Counted from the stretch's first letter, positions 1-9,507 are shown. The stretch is 64,000 nt of DNA from Agrobacterium cucumeris (GCF_030036535.1 NZ_CP080387.1:1054001-1118000); one strand, 5' to 3'. Program-made: numbers and translations. Notes: generated by a model not told the origin, from the sequence alone.

Positions 1-267
1 CGGGTCTTCGTTACCACCTGCCTCAACCCGAAAGGGCTGATCGTCGGCCTCGTTCTGTTGCCGCAGGCGCCGCTCACGGAAATCTGGCCGCTTATCCTGC
101 TGTTTTCGGTGCTGGTGGCGTTTGCGGCCCTTGCGTGGTTATCGGCAGGCGCGCTTCTCATTCGTCATGCGGGTCAGTCTTCGCCACGGCTGGTGCGCGG
201 CACCGCCTCCGGCTTTCTGCTGGTGCTGTCGCTCGGTCTTGCCGGAAACGTGTTTGGCATTCTCTAG
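1..267 (+). CDS. LysE/RhtB-family exporter, C-terminal part only
   Basis: The 5' end lies outside the window; 88 codons remain, ending in TAG at 265-267. The visible residues start R-V-F-V-T-T-C-L-N-P-K-G. The NPKG-type turn after a membrane helix is typical of LysE/RhtB amino acid and metabolite exporters. Three hydrophobic stretches follow, as expected for the C-terminal half of a six-helix LysE protein in the inner membrane. The substrate cannot be told from this fragment. The next gene starts about 135 bases downstream on the same strand. Confidence 0.7.
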   Translation, partial: RVFVTTCLNPKGLIVGLVLLPQAPLTEIWPLILLFSVLVAFAALAWLSAGALLIRHAGQSSPRLVRGTASGFLLVLSLGLAGNVFGIL

Positions 268-344
268 GTCGGATACCTAAATCGGGATACGCCCGAAAAA
301 TACTGAAAGCGGGGGTTTAATCGTCTCAATCGCTTCCTGTGGGT

Positions 345-385
345 GGAATTATGCAATATCACCCCACTATGCAATTCCAGTATAA
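345..385 (+). promoter_or_regulatory. Repeat pair upstream of the AidB-like gene, possible operator and promoter
   Basis: TATGCAAT occurs at 350-357 and again at 368-375, 18 bases apart on the same face of the helix. The block is bounded by GGAATT (345-350) and AATTCC (373-378), so it also reads as an interrupted inverted repeat. A TATAAA follows at 380-385, about 20 bases before the ATG at 404. I see the repeats directly; that they bind a regulator of the gene is inference. Confidence 0.35.
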
Positions 386-403
386 AACAGCTAGAAGCAG
401 CGG

Positions 404-2056
404 ATGACCCAGAATTCCCGGACAGAAGAATCGCTCGCCGAACTGAACCAGCCAAGCCTCTGGTCCGGCATCAATGCCTATCGTTCCGATCCGCTGATCG
501 TCGACCTCACCTCTGGCCTGTCACGTAACCTGAGGGATGAGTTCGATCAGCTCGGCCGCTACGTCACCTCGCATGAGGCGCAGGAACTGGCGCGCATGGC
601 CAATCAGGGCGTGCCGCAGCTTCATACTCACGGCCCGCGTGGCGAACGTCTGGATCAGGTGGAGTTCCACCCCGCCTGGCACGCGCTGATGCGCCGTTCC
701 ATGTCGTCAGGCCTGCATTCCAGCGTCTGGGAAAACTCTCCCGATACGCGCGGCAATGAACACAAGGCCCGCGCTACGAAATTCTACCTGACGTCTCAGC
801 TCGAGGCGGGGCATCTCTGCCCGCTGACCATGACCAGCGCTTCCGTCGCCGCCATCATGACCTCGCCGCGGGTGCAGAAGGAATGGATGCCGAAAATCCT
901 GTCGCGCAAATATGATTCCGCGCAGAAACCGGCCCTGCAGAAAACCGCCGTCACCATCGGCATGGGCATGACGGAAAAGCAGGGCGGCACGGATGTGCGC
1001 GCCAACCGCACGACGGCCGAGCGGGTGGGCGAGGGTATCTACCGCCTGTCCGGCCACAAGTGGTTCCTCTCCGCGCCGATGAGCGACGGTTTCGTCATGC
1101 TGGCCCAGATGGGCGACGGCATGGGCTGCTTCCTGGTGCCGCGTTATCTGGAAGACGGTTCGAAGAACGGCCTGCATTTCCAGCGCCTCAAGGACAAGCT
1201 CGGCAATCGTTCCAATGCGTCAGCCGAAGTCGAGTTCACCGATGCCTTCGGTTATCTGCTGGGCGATCCCGGCAGCGGTATCCGCACCATCCTCGACATG
1301 GTGACGCTGACGCGGCTCGATTGCGCGCTGGCATCATCTGGCATGATGCGCGCTTCGCTTGCCGAAGCCGTGCATTTCGCCCGTGGACGCTCGGTCTTCG
1401 GCAAGATGCTGGTCAGCCAGCCGATCATGACCCGTGTTCTCGCCGACATGGCGCTGGATGTGGCTGCCGCAACGGCACTTTCCTTCCGGCTGGCGACGGC
1501 CTTCGATGCGGCCCGCAACAACCCGGCAGAAGCCGCTTATGCACGGGTGATGACGCCGATCGTGAAATACTGGTGCTGCAAGATCGCGCCGGCGCTCATC
1601 TACGAGGCCATGGAATGCCTTGGCGGCAACGGTTACGTGGAAGAGCGGCCGATTGCCCGCCACTACCGCGAAGCGCCTGTTAACGCCATCTGGGAAGGAT
1701 CCGGCAACGTCATGGCGTTGGATGTGCTGCGGGTTCTCCAGCGCGGCAAGGACCTGTTCGATCTCGTCTTCCAGACGCTGGAACGCGACCTCGGGCCTGC
1801 CGGCAAGAAGACCACCGACGTGCTGCGCGCCGCGATCGCCCTTGCCGAACGCGACGAAGGAGCGGCCCGTCTGCTGGTGGAGCAGTTCGCTCTTGCGGCC
1901 GCTGCCGCCGAGCTTTGCCGCCTGGGCGCCGGCAAGATCGCCGATGCCTTCCTCGAAACCCGTCTTGCGGGCGGCTGGCGGCACACTTACGGCATGCTCG
2001 ATTCCCGCTTCGATCCGAACTATATAATCGATCTCCTTTATCCGCCTGCGTCCTGA
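404..2056 (+). CDS. Acyl-CoA dehydrogenase family protein, AidB-like
   Basis: A 550-residue flavoprotein of the acyl-CoA dehydrogenase superfamily. Its length and N-terminal extension match the AidB branch (about 540 residues; ordinary acyl-CoA dehydrogenases are about 380). AidB of E. coli belongs to the adaptive response to DNA alkylation and binds FAD and DNA. Family signatures include GMTEKQGGTDVRAN near residue 190, a helical C-terminal domain with R-G-R-x-V-F-G near 330, and CLGGNGYVEE followed by IWEGSGN near 405-430. Both the FAD-binding and AidB-type signatures look intact. The ribosome site before ATG 404 is weak. It is transcribed alone, preceded by a repeat pair that could be an operator. 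An isovaleryl-CoA dehydrogenase-like activity is the alternative; the physiological substrate is unknown. Confidence 0.85.
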   Translation: MTQNSRTEESLAELNQPSLWSGINAYRSDPLIVDLTSGLSRNLRDEFDQLGRYVTSHEAQELARMANQGVPQLHTHGPRGERLDQVEFHPAWHALMRRSMSSGLHSSVWENSPDTRGNEHKARATKFYLTSQLEAGHLCPLTMTSASVAAIMTSPRVQKEWMPKILSRKYDSAQKPALQKTAVTIGMGMTEKQGGTDVRANRTTAERVGEGIYRLSGHKWFLSAPMSDGFVMLAQMGDGMGCFLVPRYLEDGSKNGLHFQRLKDKLGNRSNASAEVEFTDAFGYLLGDPGSGIRTILDMVTLTRLDCALASSGMMRASLAEAVHFARGRSVFGKMLVSQPIMTRVLADMALDVAAATALSFRLATAFDAARNNPAEAAYARVMTPIVKYWCCKIAPALIYEAMECLGGNGYVEERPIARHYREAPVNAIWEGSGNVMALDVLRVLQRGKDLFDLVFQTLERDLGPAGKKTTDVLRAAIALAERDEGAARLLVEQFALAAAAAELCRLGAGKIADAFLETRLAGGWRHTYGMLDSRFDPNYIIDLLYPPAS

Positions 2057-2192
2057 TCGACGTAGACGGATGAAGGTTTACAGTCCCGGCGGGAGGGGTC
2101 TCGGATTTGAAAAACAGCAATGGCGTTAGGTGTGTTCCGATCTGTCGTGACACTTTCGCGTGTCGATGCGCGGCAGGGGAAGGCGGCTGCCA

Positions 2193-2804
2193 ATGCTGAC
2201 CTTCCGTTCCGCCCGCGCCGAGGATGAAGACGCGCTCTACGCCATAAGCCTTGCCACCGGCGATGCCGGGCAGGATGCCACCCCGCTCTACAATGATGGC
2301 CGCATGGTCGGGCACATCTATTCCGTGCCCTATCTGCATCTGTGGCCCGATGCCGTTTTTGTGGCCGAGGACGAGCAGGGTGTCTGCGGTTACATTGCCG
2401 GTGCGCTCGATACGGCCGTGCACGAAGAGCGGCTGGAGCAGGAATGGTGGCCGCATCTGCGTGCCCTTTACCCCGATCCCGACGGTGACCAGCAGACTTG
2501 GGACGCCGACCAGCGCCGGGCGCATTTCATCCACCATCCGCGCCGCACGCCCACCTGGCTTACCGACCCGTTTCCGGCCCATATCCACATGAACCTACTG
2601 CCGCGCACCCAGGGCAAGGGTGGCGGCACCCGGCTTCTGTCGCGCTGGCTGGACATGGCAAGACAGAACAACGTCTACGGCATCCATCTTGGCGCCAGCG
2701 AACGCAACCATGCCGGCATGCGTTTTTGGGAAACCCGCGGCTTCAAACGCCTGGAGAGCCACGAAACGCCCGGAAGTGTGTGGTTCGGCATGGGGTTGGA
2801 GTAG
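2193..2804 (+). CDS. GNAT-family N-acetyltransferase
   Basis: Start ATG 2193 is preferred over ATG 2160 because GGGGAAGG lies at 2176-2183 and the protein then begins directly with the first GNAT strand (MLTFRSARAEDEDAL). The product has 203 residues. The acetyl-CoA loop is visible as R-T-Q-G-K-G-G-G-T-R-L-L near residue 145, followed by GASERNHAGMRFWETRGF, the usual motif B region. There is an insertion of about 40 residues rich in Trp, Pro and His between the central strands (roughly residues 75-120), as in the O-GlcNAcase-like acetyltransferase subgroup. The acceptor substrate is unknown. Confidence 0.8.
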   Translation: MLTFRSARAEDEDALYAISLATGDAGQDATPLYNDGRMVGHIYSVPYLHLWPDAVFVAEDEQGVCGYIAGALDTAVHEERLEQEWWPHLRALYPDPDGDQQTWDADQRRAHFIHHPRRTPTWLTDPFPAHIHMNLLPRTQGKGGGTRLLSRWLDMARQNNVYGIHLGASERNHAGMRFWETRGFKRLESHETPGSVWFGMGLE

Positions 2805-2959
2805 GCCGGCGGATTCCAAGGCGCATGGGCTTGGGATTGTTCACCTTGGAGAACGCTTCATCCACAGGAACCTTCCTCCCATCCGCCCCGCCACATTGTC
2901 CATCCCTTCATGCTTTGTTAACTCCTGTAGTCAGGCCTTTAGAACACGGGAAGACAACC

Positions 2960-3604
2960 ATGCTGGCGAGCGCAGAGGCGATTTCAGCCGACGGACCGGA
3001 AAAGCGTATCAAGGATCGCGCTGCGACTGAGAAGGCGATCTTCAACGCCGCGCGGTCGCTGCTTGCCGAGGAAGGCTTTCAGGGCTTTGGCATCAATGCG
3101 GTTGCCCGTCGCGCCGGTTGCGACAAGCAGCTGATCTATCGTTATTTCGGCGGCCTTGACGGTTTGATCGAGGCGATTGGCGAGGATCTGGGGTCCTGGG
3201 TAAAGGATCGTATTCCCGAAGACACCGGCGGCATGTTCCTTCTGACCTACGGCGATCTCATGGAGAAGCTGGCGCTTTATTTCATGGATGCGCTGCGCAG
3301 CGACCCGCTCGTCTGCAAGATCATCGCCTGGGAAGTGTCGGACGGATCGCCACAGGTCCGTCAGCTTGCCGAAGCCCGCGCCAAGTCGCTGGGCAAATGG
3401 CTGGAGCGCATGCGTGGTTCGCTGGCGGCTCCCAAGGGCGTTGATACCGCCGCTGTTAACGCCGTGCTGTTTGCCGCTATCCAGCACCTCGTCATTTCCG
3501 CTGCCACCAGCGGGCAATTCGCCGGTGTACCGCTGAAATCCGAGCGGGACTGGGAAAAGATCACCACGGCCGTCAAAAGGCTGGTGCGCGGCGTTTACGG
3601 CTGA
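2960..3604 (+). CDS. TetR/AcrR-family transcriptional regulator
   Basis: A 214-residue TetR-type repressor. The helix-turn-helix is clear: A-I-F-N-A-A-R-S-L-L-A-E-E-G-F near residue 25, then INAVARRAGCDKQLIYRYF near 45-63, the classic recognition-helix block. The rest is a helical ligand-binding domain with no recognisable ligand. ATG 2960 is chosen because GGGAAG lies just upstream and the reading frame before it shows no domain. It stands alone, so its target is not obvious; the neighbouring GNAT is a candidate only by position. Confidence 0.85.
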   Translation: MLASAEAISADGPEKRIKDRAATEKAIFNAARSLLAEEGFQGFGINAVARRAGCDKQLIYRYFGGLDGLIEAIGEDLGSWVKDRIPEDTGGMFLLTYGDLMEKLALYFMDALRSDPLVCKIIAWEVSDGSPQVRQLAEARAKSLGKWLERMRGSLAAPKGVDTAAVNAVLFAAIQHLVISAATSGQFAGVPLKSERDWEKITTAVKRLVRGVYG

Positions 3605-3789
3605 ACCCGCTGTCGGGGGTGGGGCAAGCGCCGTATTAAAGAAAAACGAGTGATGTTTTCACCGGGCCGGCAACCGCCCGCCGCATCTGCCCGTTCACGC
3701 AGATACAGTTTTTCCACATGCCACCCGCCCGCCGTTAACCATAATGGCAGCTTTCATTTGCGTCGTCATAGCTGCGGGTCCAGTGTGAA
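3605..3789. other. Intergenic region upstream of the small gene pair
   Basis: No convincing gene in this 185-base stretch. It is AT-richer than its neighbours and contains TTAACCAT at 3735-3742, the 8-mer form of the alphaproteobacterial CtrA motif. A second TTAACCAT begins inside the box at 3801. Confidence 0.5.
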
Positions 3790-3804
3790 TTAACGAAATG
3801 TTAA
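3790..3804 (+). promoter_or_regulatory. CtrA-type binding box
   Basis: TTAA-CGAAATG-TTAA matches the CtrA consensus TTAA-N7-TTAA exactly, and the downstream half extends to TTAACCAT. It lies 35 bases before the GTG of the small gene at 3839. CtrA is the master cell-cycle regulator in alphaproteobacteria and acts downstream of CckA, which is also encoded in this window. Binding is inferred from the motif only. Confidence 0.55.
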
Positions 3805-3838
3805 CCATGCGCAATGACTGCGCATAAGGGAGCCGCAA

Positions 3839-4000
3839 GTGAGCCGCTGGACAGCTTTGGGCGTCATGACGACGTTTTTTGTGATGCTGCCGTTGGATAT
3901 CGACGCGCCGGCGCTGAACCTCTGCCTGATGGCAGCGGTGCGCTGGGCGGTGCTTGCCGGCGTTCCCGATACGGTTTTTGCGCGGGGGCAGGCGGCATGA
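3839..4000 (+). CDS. Small protein of 53 residues, translationally coupled to the next gene
   Basis: GTG start at 3839 with AGGGAG at 3827-3832, six bases upstream; the frame runs to TGA 3998-4000 and overlaps the next start in ATGA. The product begins V-S-R-W-T-A-L-G-V-M-T-T-F-F and is mostly hydrophobic (F, V, M, L, A), so it is probably a small membrane or exported protein. The RBS, the coupling and the CtrA box 35 bases upstream support a real gene. No family is recognised. The longer in-frame extension of the downstream gene (from 3814) would overlap this frame and looks non-coding. Confidence 0.55.
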   Translation: MSRWTALGVMTTFFVMLPLDIDAPALNLCLMAAVRWAVLAGVPDTVFARGQAA

Positions 4001-4314
4001 AGTGGTTTCTGATCCTGTGGGCCGGTCCTGTCGCGCTGCTGGGCAGCTGGTACTGGCTTTCCTATTACGACATGAGCTTCGGCTTCTATATGCTCACACG
4101 CCAGACGCATGATCTGGTTTTCCAGATTTACGGCAATATTCTCGGCCTGCCACCGGAAAGCCTGCCGCCGCTGGTGGCGCGCGCCATTGTGGTGGACAGC
4201 CTGATCGTGTTTGCGATCCTCGCATTCCGCAAGAGGAAGCAGATTGCCGCCTGGTGGACGGGCCGTCAGTCGACGGCGCGGGCGAGTGCCGAAAGCCTGT
4301 CCAGCGCACCCTGA
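3997..4314 (+). CDS. Small membrane protein, function unknown
   Basis: A 105-residue protein starting [20 protein letters not shown], overlapping the previous stop by ATGA. One hydrophobic segment lies at residues 3-22 and a second at about 66-80 ([17 protein letters not shown]), followed by a basic K-R-K patch and a Ser/Ala-rich tail. It resembles rhizobial conserved hypothetical membrane proteins; I know no function. The 3' end overlaps the convergent ruvX by 49 bases. Confidence 0.65.
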   Translation: MKWFLILWAGPVALLGSWYWLSYYDMSFGFYMLTRQTHDLVFQIYGNILGLPPESLPPLVARAIVVDSLIVFAILAFRKRKQIAAWWTGRQSTARASAESLSSAP

Positions 4315-4745
4315 AGAATGAAGCTCGCAGCGGCCGAATCGATGCGTTCGGCCCGTTTGGCGCGTGAGACGTCCATCTCCAGAAGTGCACGTTCGGCTGC
4401 GACCGTCGACAGTCGCTCATCCCAGAAAATGAAGGGCAGGGCGGTTTTTTCGCCCATGGTGCGCACGAAGGCGCGTGTTGCCTGCACGCGGGGGCCTGCC
4501 GAACCGTCCATGTTCATCGGCAACCCGATGATGAAGGCGGTCACCTTCTCCTTTTCGGCGAAGGCCAGCAACACTTCGGCGTCCTGCGTGAATTTTACCC
4601 GCTTGATGACGGGGCGCGGCGTCGCGAAACGCCGCGACAGATCCGACATGGCAAGGCCGATGGTCTTCGTGCCGAGGTCGAGACCGGCAATCGCCTGTGC
4701 GGGCTGAAGGGTTTCCGCCAGTTCCTCGATGGTGAGTGTCGCCAT
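4266..4745 (-). CDS. ruvX: Putative pre-16S rRNA nuclease / Holliday junction resolvase family protein RuvX (YqgF)
   Basis: A 159-residue RNase H-fold protein. YqgF matures the 5' end of 16S rRNA in E. coli; the family was earlier called a Holliday junction resolvase. The catalytic Asp lies in [10 protein letters not shown] near residue 24, the second motif in [15 protein letters not shown], then [10 protein letters not shown] and a final D-S-x-A-A-x-x-I-L helix near residue 137. All acidic residues expected in the active site appear present. It is 14 bases downstream of the PhnA-like gene on the same strand, so the two are probably co-transcribed. Confidence 0.9.
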   Translation of the reverse strand: MATLTIEELAETLQPAQAIAGLDLGTKTIGLAMSDLSRRFATPRPVIKRVKFTQDAEVLLAFAEKEKVTAFIIGLPMNMDGSAGPRVQATRAFVRTMGEKTALPFIFWDERLSTVAAERALLEMDVSRAKRAERIDSAAASFILQGALDRLSALARAVD

Positions 4746-4759
4746 GTCGTGTGCTGCCC

Positions 4760-5062
4760 TTATCGTTTACGGACGAATTCAGTGCGCAGCACCAGACCCT
4801 TGACCGCATCATGCTTGCAATCGATCTCTTCCGGATTTCCGGTGAGCCGGATGGACTTGATGACGGTGCCCTGCTTGATGACAGTGCTGGTGCCCTTGAC
4901 CTTCAAATCCTTGATCAGCGTTACGGAATCGCCATCTTCGAGCACATTGCCTGCCGCGTCGCGCACTTCATTGGCACGCGCCGCCTCTGCTGCCAGCTCT
5001 GAAGCCGGCCGCCATTCGCCGGTTGCCTCGTCATACACGTAATCGTCATTATCTGCGGCCAT
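4760..5062 (-). CDS. PhnA/YjdM-like domain protein
   Basis: A 100-residue protein with the C-terminal PhnA (YjdM) domain: [16 protein letters not shown] near residue 35, then LIKDLKVKG and the [11 protein letters not shown] core, ending D-C-K-H-D. The N-terminal zinc ribbon of full-length YjdM is missing, replaced by a short acidic segment ([12 protein letters not shown]). Despite the name, YjdM has no proven part in phosphonate use. Probably in an operon with ruvX. Confidence 0.75.
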   Translation of the reverse strand: MAADNDDYVYDEATGEWRPASELAAEAARANEVRDAAGNVLEDGDSVTLIKDLKVKGTSTVIKQGTVIKSIRLTGNPEEIDCKHDAVKGLVLRTEFVRKR

Positions 5063-5164
5063 TGTCGCCTCTCTGAAATATCGATAGTGCGGTTCTTCAG
5101 GCTGTTTCCAGAAAACATCAGTTTCAACGGAAACGCGAGACCCGCTCTAGACCTTTGATTTTAC

Positions 5165-5209
5165 GCATTTTCCAGACGCAAAACCGCTACGCACTTTTAC
5201 TGGAAATGC
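5165..5209. repeat. 45-bp rhizobial palindromic element, copy 1
   Basis: Arms GCATTTTCCAG (5165-5175) and CTGGAAATGC (5200-5209) enclose a core with CAAAACCGC and CACTTTT. The same architecture, with different stem sequence, recurs at 5966-6012 and, inverted, at 17427-17471. It lies between the PhnA-like gene and the hydrolase. Elements of this look are common between genes in Agrobacterium and Rhizobium genomes (recall, not searched). Confidence 0.65.
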
Positions 5210-5250
5210 TCTATGTCATACTACACCGGCAATACAAAGGAGAAGTTCCC

Positions 5251-5955
5251 ATGAAAATCACCTGGCTCGGCCATTCCGCCTTCCGCCTCGAAAACGGTAG
5301 CGCGAAGATCCTCATCGATCCGTTCTTCACCGGCAACCCCGGTTTTGCCGGACAGGATGGCAAATCGGCAGCCGAGGGCATCACCCATATTCTCCTGACC
5401 CACGGCCATGGCGACCATGTCGGTGACACCGTTCAGCTCGCCCGCGAAACGGGCGCCACCGTGCTGGCGAATGCCGATCTTGCTGCCTGGCTTTCCGTAA
5501 AGGGTGTCGCGAAGGTTGATATGGGCAATACCGGCGGCACGGTGCATTTCGACGGTTTTTCCGTCACCTTCACCAATGCGCTGCATTCCTCGGCCCAGAT
5601 CACCGAAGACGGCGTCTCCCATTCGCTCGGCAATGCCAATGGCCTGATGCTGCATTTCGAGGATGGCCCGGCCGTCTATCACATGGGCGACACCGATATC
5701 TTCTCCGACATGAAACTCATCAACGAGCTGCATCAGCCGGATATCGGCCTCGTGCCGATCGGCGATCGTTTTACCATGGGCGGGGCGGTGGCGGCGCTCG
5801 CCTGCCAGCGCTTCTTCAAGTTTGAGCATGTGCTTCCCTGCCATTACGGTTCCTTCCCGATCATCGACCAGACACCGGAGAAATTCGTCGCCGGCATGGA
5901 AGGGTCTGAAGCCCGTGTTCACACGCCAAAGGCCGGCGATACGCTGTCCTTCTGA
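5251..5955 (+). CDS. Metal-dependent hydrolase, metallo-beta-lactamase fold (UPF0173)
   Basis: A 234-residue metallo-beta-lactamase-fold protein of the UPF0173/UlaG-like group. Start ATG 5251 follows AAAGGAGA at 5236-5243 and gives the family's usual beginning [14 protein letters not shown]. Metal ligands are visible: [12 protein letters not shown] (HxHxDH) near residue 50, a later MGDTDIF Asp near 148, and PCHYGSF near 193. The substrate is unknown; related proteins include L-ascorbate-6-phosphate lactonase and N-acyl phospholipid hydrolases. It stands alone, bracketed by two palindromic repeats. Confidence 0.88.
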   Translation: MKITWLGHSAFRLENGSAKILIDPFFTGNPGFAGQDGKSAAEGITHILLTHGHGDHVGDTVQLARETGATVLANADLAAWLSVKGVAKVDMGNTGGTVHFDGFSVTFTNALHSSAQITEDGVSHSLGNANGLMLHFEDGPAVYHMGDTDIFSDMKLINELHQPDIGLVPIGDRFTMGGAVAALACQRFFKFEHVLPCHYGSFPIIDQTPEKFVAGMEGSEARVHTPKAGDTLSF

Positions 5956-5965
5956 CGTTTTTCCG

Positions 5966-6012
5966 GCACATGTCGCGACTGCAAAACCGCCATACAGTTT
6001 GGCGCGACATGC
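5966..6012. repeat. Rhizobial palindromic element, copy 2
   Basis: ATGTCGCG (5970-5977) pairs with CGCGACAT (6003-6010), with GC flanks on both sides. The core contains GCAAAACCGC and ACAGTTT, like copies 1 and 3, although the stems differ. It sits just after the hydrolase stop and may act as a 3' transcript stabiliser; that role is inference. Confidence 0.6.
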
Positions 6013-6080
6013 TTTCTACCGTTGCGAATGGCGGACATGGTGATTATAGCGAATGGGAAATATCCCATCGGAGTAGAACC

Positions 6081-6368
6081 ATGTCCGTCGATCTCGCCAC
6101 CGTGAAGCGCGTTGCGCGCCTTGCCCGTATCGCTGTCAGCGAAGAAGAAGCACAGAATATGCTCGGCCAGCTGAACGGCATACTCGGTTTCGTGGAGCAG
6201 CTTTCGGAAGTGAATGTCGACGGCGTCGAGCCGATGACGTCAGTCACCCCGGTGGACATGAAAAAACGCGCCGACGTGGTGACCGACGGCAACAAGGCGG
6301 AAGACATTGTCGCCAATGCGCCTGCGACCGACCGGGACTTCTTCATGGTCCCGAAAGTGGTCGAATAA
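6081..6368 (+). CDS. gatC: Aspartyl/glutamyl-tRNA amidotransferase subunit C
   Basis: A 95-residue subunit of the GatCAB amidotransferase, which converts Glu-tRNA(Gln) and Asp-tRNA(Asn) to the amide forms; GatC wraps round GatA and GatB. The protein starts [17 protein letters not shown], the family's opening helix, and contains the [12 protein letters not shown] segment near residue 45. ATG 6081 has a GGAGTAGA site at 6070-6077. gatA follows after 55 bases; gatB lies 2 kb further on in its own unit. Confidence 0.95.
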   Translation: MSVDLATVKRVARLARIAVSEEEAQNMLGQLNGILGFVEQLSEVNVDGVEPMTSVTPVDMKKRADVVTDGNKAEDIVANAPATDRDFFMVPKVVE

Positions 6369-6423
6369 GCGATCGCCGTTTGCCGCCTGATTTTTCCGAG
6401 ATTTTCGAAAGCCGTTGCCGACC

Positions 6424-7901
<1,478 letters not shown>

Positions 7902-7905
<4 letters not shown>

Positions 7906-8393
7906 GCAGCCTCAAGCTCAGACAAATGAACAAAGCCGACCGCGACGCGGTCGGCTTTGTCGGTTTTGGGGCATGGCGTTTCGGTGAAGCCTTCGACGAC
8001 AGCTATCTCGATCCTGATGTCATCGAGCGGGTGAAGGGTGAATTCGAAAATTTCGCCAAGTCCCCGACCGGTGATGTTGTCGTCGCCGAAATCGACGGCA
8101 TTGTCGTCGGCTGGGGTGCGTGCGATACGGCGCCGCATCATATTTCCGATCTCTGGGTGGACCCGAACTGGCAGGGCAAGGGGATCGGCAAGGCCCTTAT
8201 CCTTCATTTTCTCGACCGGATGCGCGCGCAGGGCCTGCCGCTTGCCACGATCGATACCCATGCCAGAAACCGTGCTGCCATCGGTCTTTATGAGCGTTGT
8301 GGTTTCAATATCGTATGGCGCGGCATGGAATGGTCGGACATCATGAAAGTCGAGCTTGAAAAGGTGAAGCTGGAGCGCGGGCTCGCGCTATAA
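7902..8393 (+). CDS. GNAT-family N-acetyltransferase, coupled to gatA
   Basis: A 163-residue acetyltransferase. GTG 7902 overlaps the gatA stop (GTGA), and the N-terminus V-S-S-L-K-L-R-Q-M fits the first GNAT strand; GTG 7896 and 7899 are also possible. Motif A is [17 protein letters not shown] near residue 84, with [14 protein letters not shown] near 125. Its coupling to gatA suggests co-expression rather than a shared pathway. It ends 72 bases from the convergent YjhX-like gene; in E. coli the YjhX partner YjhQ is a GNAT, so this gene is one candidate partner. Confidence 0.82.
7930..7960 (+). other. Perfect 14-bp inverted repeat inside the start of the GNAT gene
   Basis: ACAAAGCCGACCGC (7930-7943) and GCGGTCGGCTTTGT (7947-7960) pair perfectly across a three-base loop; CGGTTTT follows. 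In RNA this would be a strong hairpin 25 bases after the gatA stop, inside codons 10-20 of the GNAT gene. It could reduce read-through or translation of the GNAT gene, or protect the gatCA message. Confidence 0.5.
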
Positions 8394-8431
8394 TCCGGTT
8401 GATTGCGCCGCGTTTGCCGCTTTGCGTCGTG

Positions 8432-8463
8432 ACGGGCGGCGGCAAGTGAGCCGCCGCCCGTTT
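8432..8463. terminator. Bidirectional terminator between GNAT and YjhX-like genes
   Basis: GC-rich stem CGGGCGGCGGC / GCCGCCGCCCG with a six-base loop, then TTT on the plus strand. It separates two convergent genes and could end both transcripts; the U tract is short. Confidence 0.55.
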
Positions 8464-8465
8464 CG

Positions 8466-8723
8466 TCATCGATTGTCCAGCTCACCCCGTACCAGTTCCA
8501 GACCGCGGGTGGTGATGCGGTAAGGCTTGCCGCCGGAAGAGGCGATCGCTCTCTTCTGTTTCAGCTTGCGGAAGGTGAAGAGATTGAGGCCGCTGAAAAT
8601 CCAGCCGTCGCGCGTATAGAGCGCGATTTTTTCGATTTTGCGGGTATCGTCTCGAACGAGTTCAATTCTGCCGCCCTGGGCGAGCAGGTGTAGAATGCGC
8701 TGTTCGGCGCGGGAAATGTCCAT
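8466..8723 (-). CDS. YjhX/TopAI-type toxin family protein (UPF0386)
   Basis: An 85-residue protein, the usual length of the family. It begins MDISRAEQRILHLLAQGGRI, then Y-T-R-D-G-W-I-F, F-R-K-L-K-Q-K-R and a Y-R-I-T-x-x-G-L-x-x-V-R end closing with L-D-N-R, all hallmarks of UPF0386. In E. coli the homologue YjhX (TopAI) inhibits topoisomerase I and is countered by YjhQ, a GNAT-fold protein. Here no gene shares its strand nearby, but GNAT genes sit on both sides on the opposite strand. Whether it is toxic in this organism, or a plain DNA-binding protein, is not shown by sequence. It is transcribed away from the GNAT gene at 8998. Confidence 0.85.
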   Translation of the reverse strand: MDISRAEQRILHLLAQGGRIELVRDDTRKIEKIALYTRDGWIFSGLNLFTFRKLKQKRAIASSGGKPYRITTRGLELVRGELDNR

Positions 8724-8997
8724 TTTTTGGAAATCCGGTCAGCGTCATCTAGACGCGTGAAAGCAAACCCGGGTGCCGTTGGGGCATCCGGCTCGGTTTC
8801 ATCTGGCCCGGCGCGCAAGAAACTTGCGGGCAGGGCCTTTACCAGGACTCCGATTGAGCGAACATAAAAACTCCGTTCTTGCCCGTTCTGGTTAGCGGGC
8901 AAGGCAGGCGTGGTCAAGTCCAGGGCGCGTCTGGAAAAACCATATGGCCGAATCGCGCCACCGATGTTTTACTTGTGATGGCCATGGAGGGCGCGGC
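8724..8997. other. Intergenic region between YjhX-like and GNAT genes
   Basis: This 274-base stretch should hold promoters for both divergent genes. It has a clean hairpin CTTGCCCG (8878-8885) / CGGGCAAG (8896-8903) with no following T run. No other feature is seen. Confidence 0.4.
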
Positions 8998-9507
8998 TTG
9001 ATCGTCATTCGCAATGCGCATGAGCAGGAAGCGGAGGCCTTAGCGGCTATCGGCCTCAGGGCATGGCGTCAGGCAACCGCCGCACTCGGCATCACCGCGA
9101 CGCTTTACGACAACGCGGCCAGCGCCTTTTCCAATTTCACCCGGTCATCATGGCTTGCCATTCGCGTGGCGGAATTTGGCGGCACGGTTGCCGGATGGGC
9201 GGCGCGGGAACATTTTGACGAGACGATTTCAGATTTCTGGATCGATCCGGATTTTCAGCGCCGGCAGGTCGGCAGTCTCCTGCTGGCTGATATTGAACGA
9301 TTGATAGCGGACAGGGGGTTCGAAACCATCCGGCTTGAAACACATGCCCAGAACGAACCGGCCGTCGCATTTTTCCGCCACCATGGCTACAGCGTCCGCT
9401 GGCTCTCAGTCTCCTACGCGCCGAAGCTCGATCGCGATGTACAGTCGATCGGCCTGCAAAAGCAGCTTGTCGAGATCGAGAGCGGTCTTTACGGCACGGA
9501 ATTCTGA
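8998..9507 (+). CDS. GNAT-family N-acetyltransferase
   Basis: A 169-residue acetyltransferase. TTG 8998 is preferred: GGAGGG lies at 8986-8991 and the product then starts LIVIRNAHEQEAEALAAI, a normal first GNAT strand. ATG 8944 would add 18 residues with two Cys and no domain. Motif A reads F-W-I-D-P-D-F-Q-R-R-Q-V-G-S-L-L; the usual Q/R-x-x-G-x-G/A loop ends in Val-Gly, slightly off consensus. NEPAVAFFRHHGY is present near residue 120. It lies divergently upstream of the YjhX-like gene, a second possible partner for it. The 3' end overlaps the convergent DUF1294 gene by 19 bases. Confidence 0.78.
   Translation: MIVIRNAHEQEAEALAAIGLRAWRQATAALGITATLYDNAASAFSNFTRSSWLAIRVAEFGGTVAGWAAREHFDETISDFWIDPDFQRRQVGSLLLADIERLIADRGFETIRLETHAQNEPAVAFFRHHGYSVRWLSVSYAPKLDRDVQSIGLQKQLVEIESGLYGTEF

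Noticed and set aside
3814..3996. N-terminal extension of the small membrane gene from 3814
   Set aside because: It conflicts with the better-supported 53-codon frame and has no domain or ribosome site.
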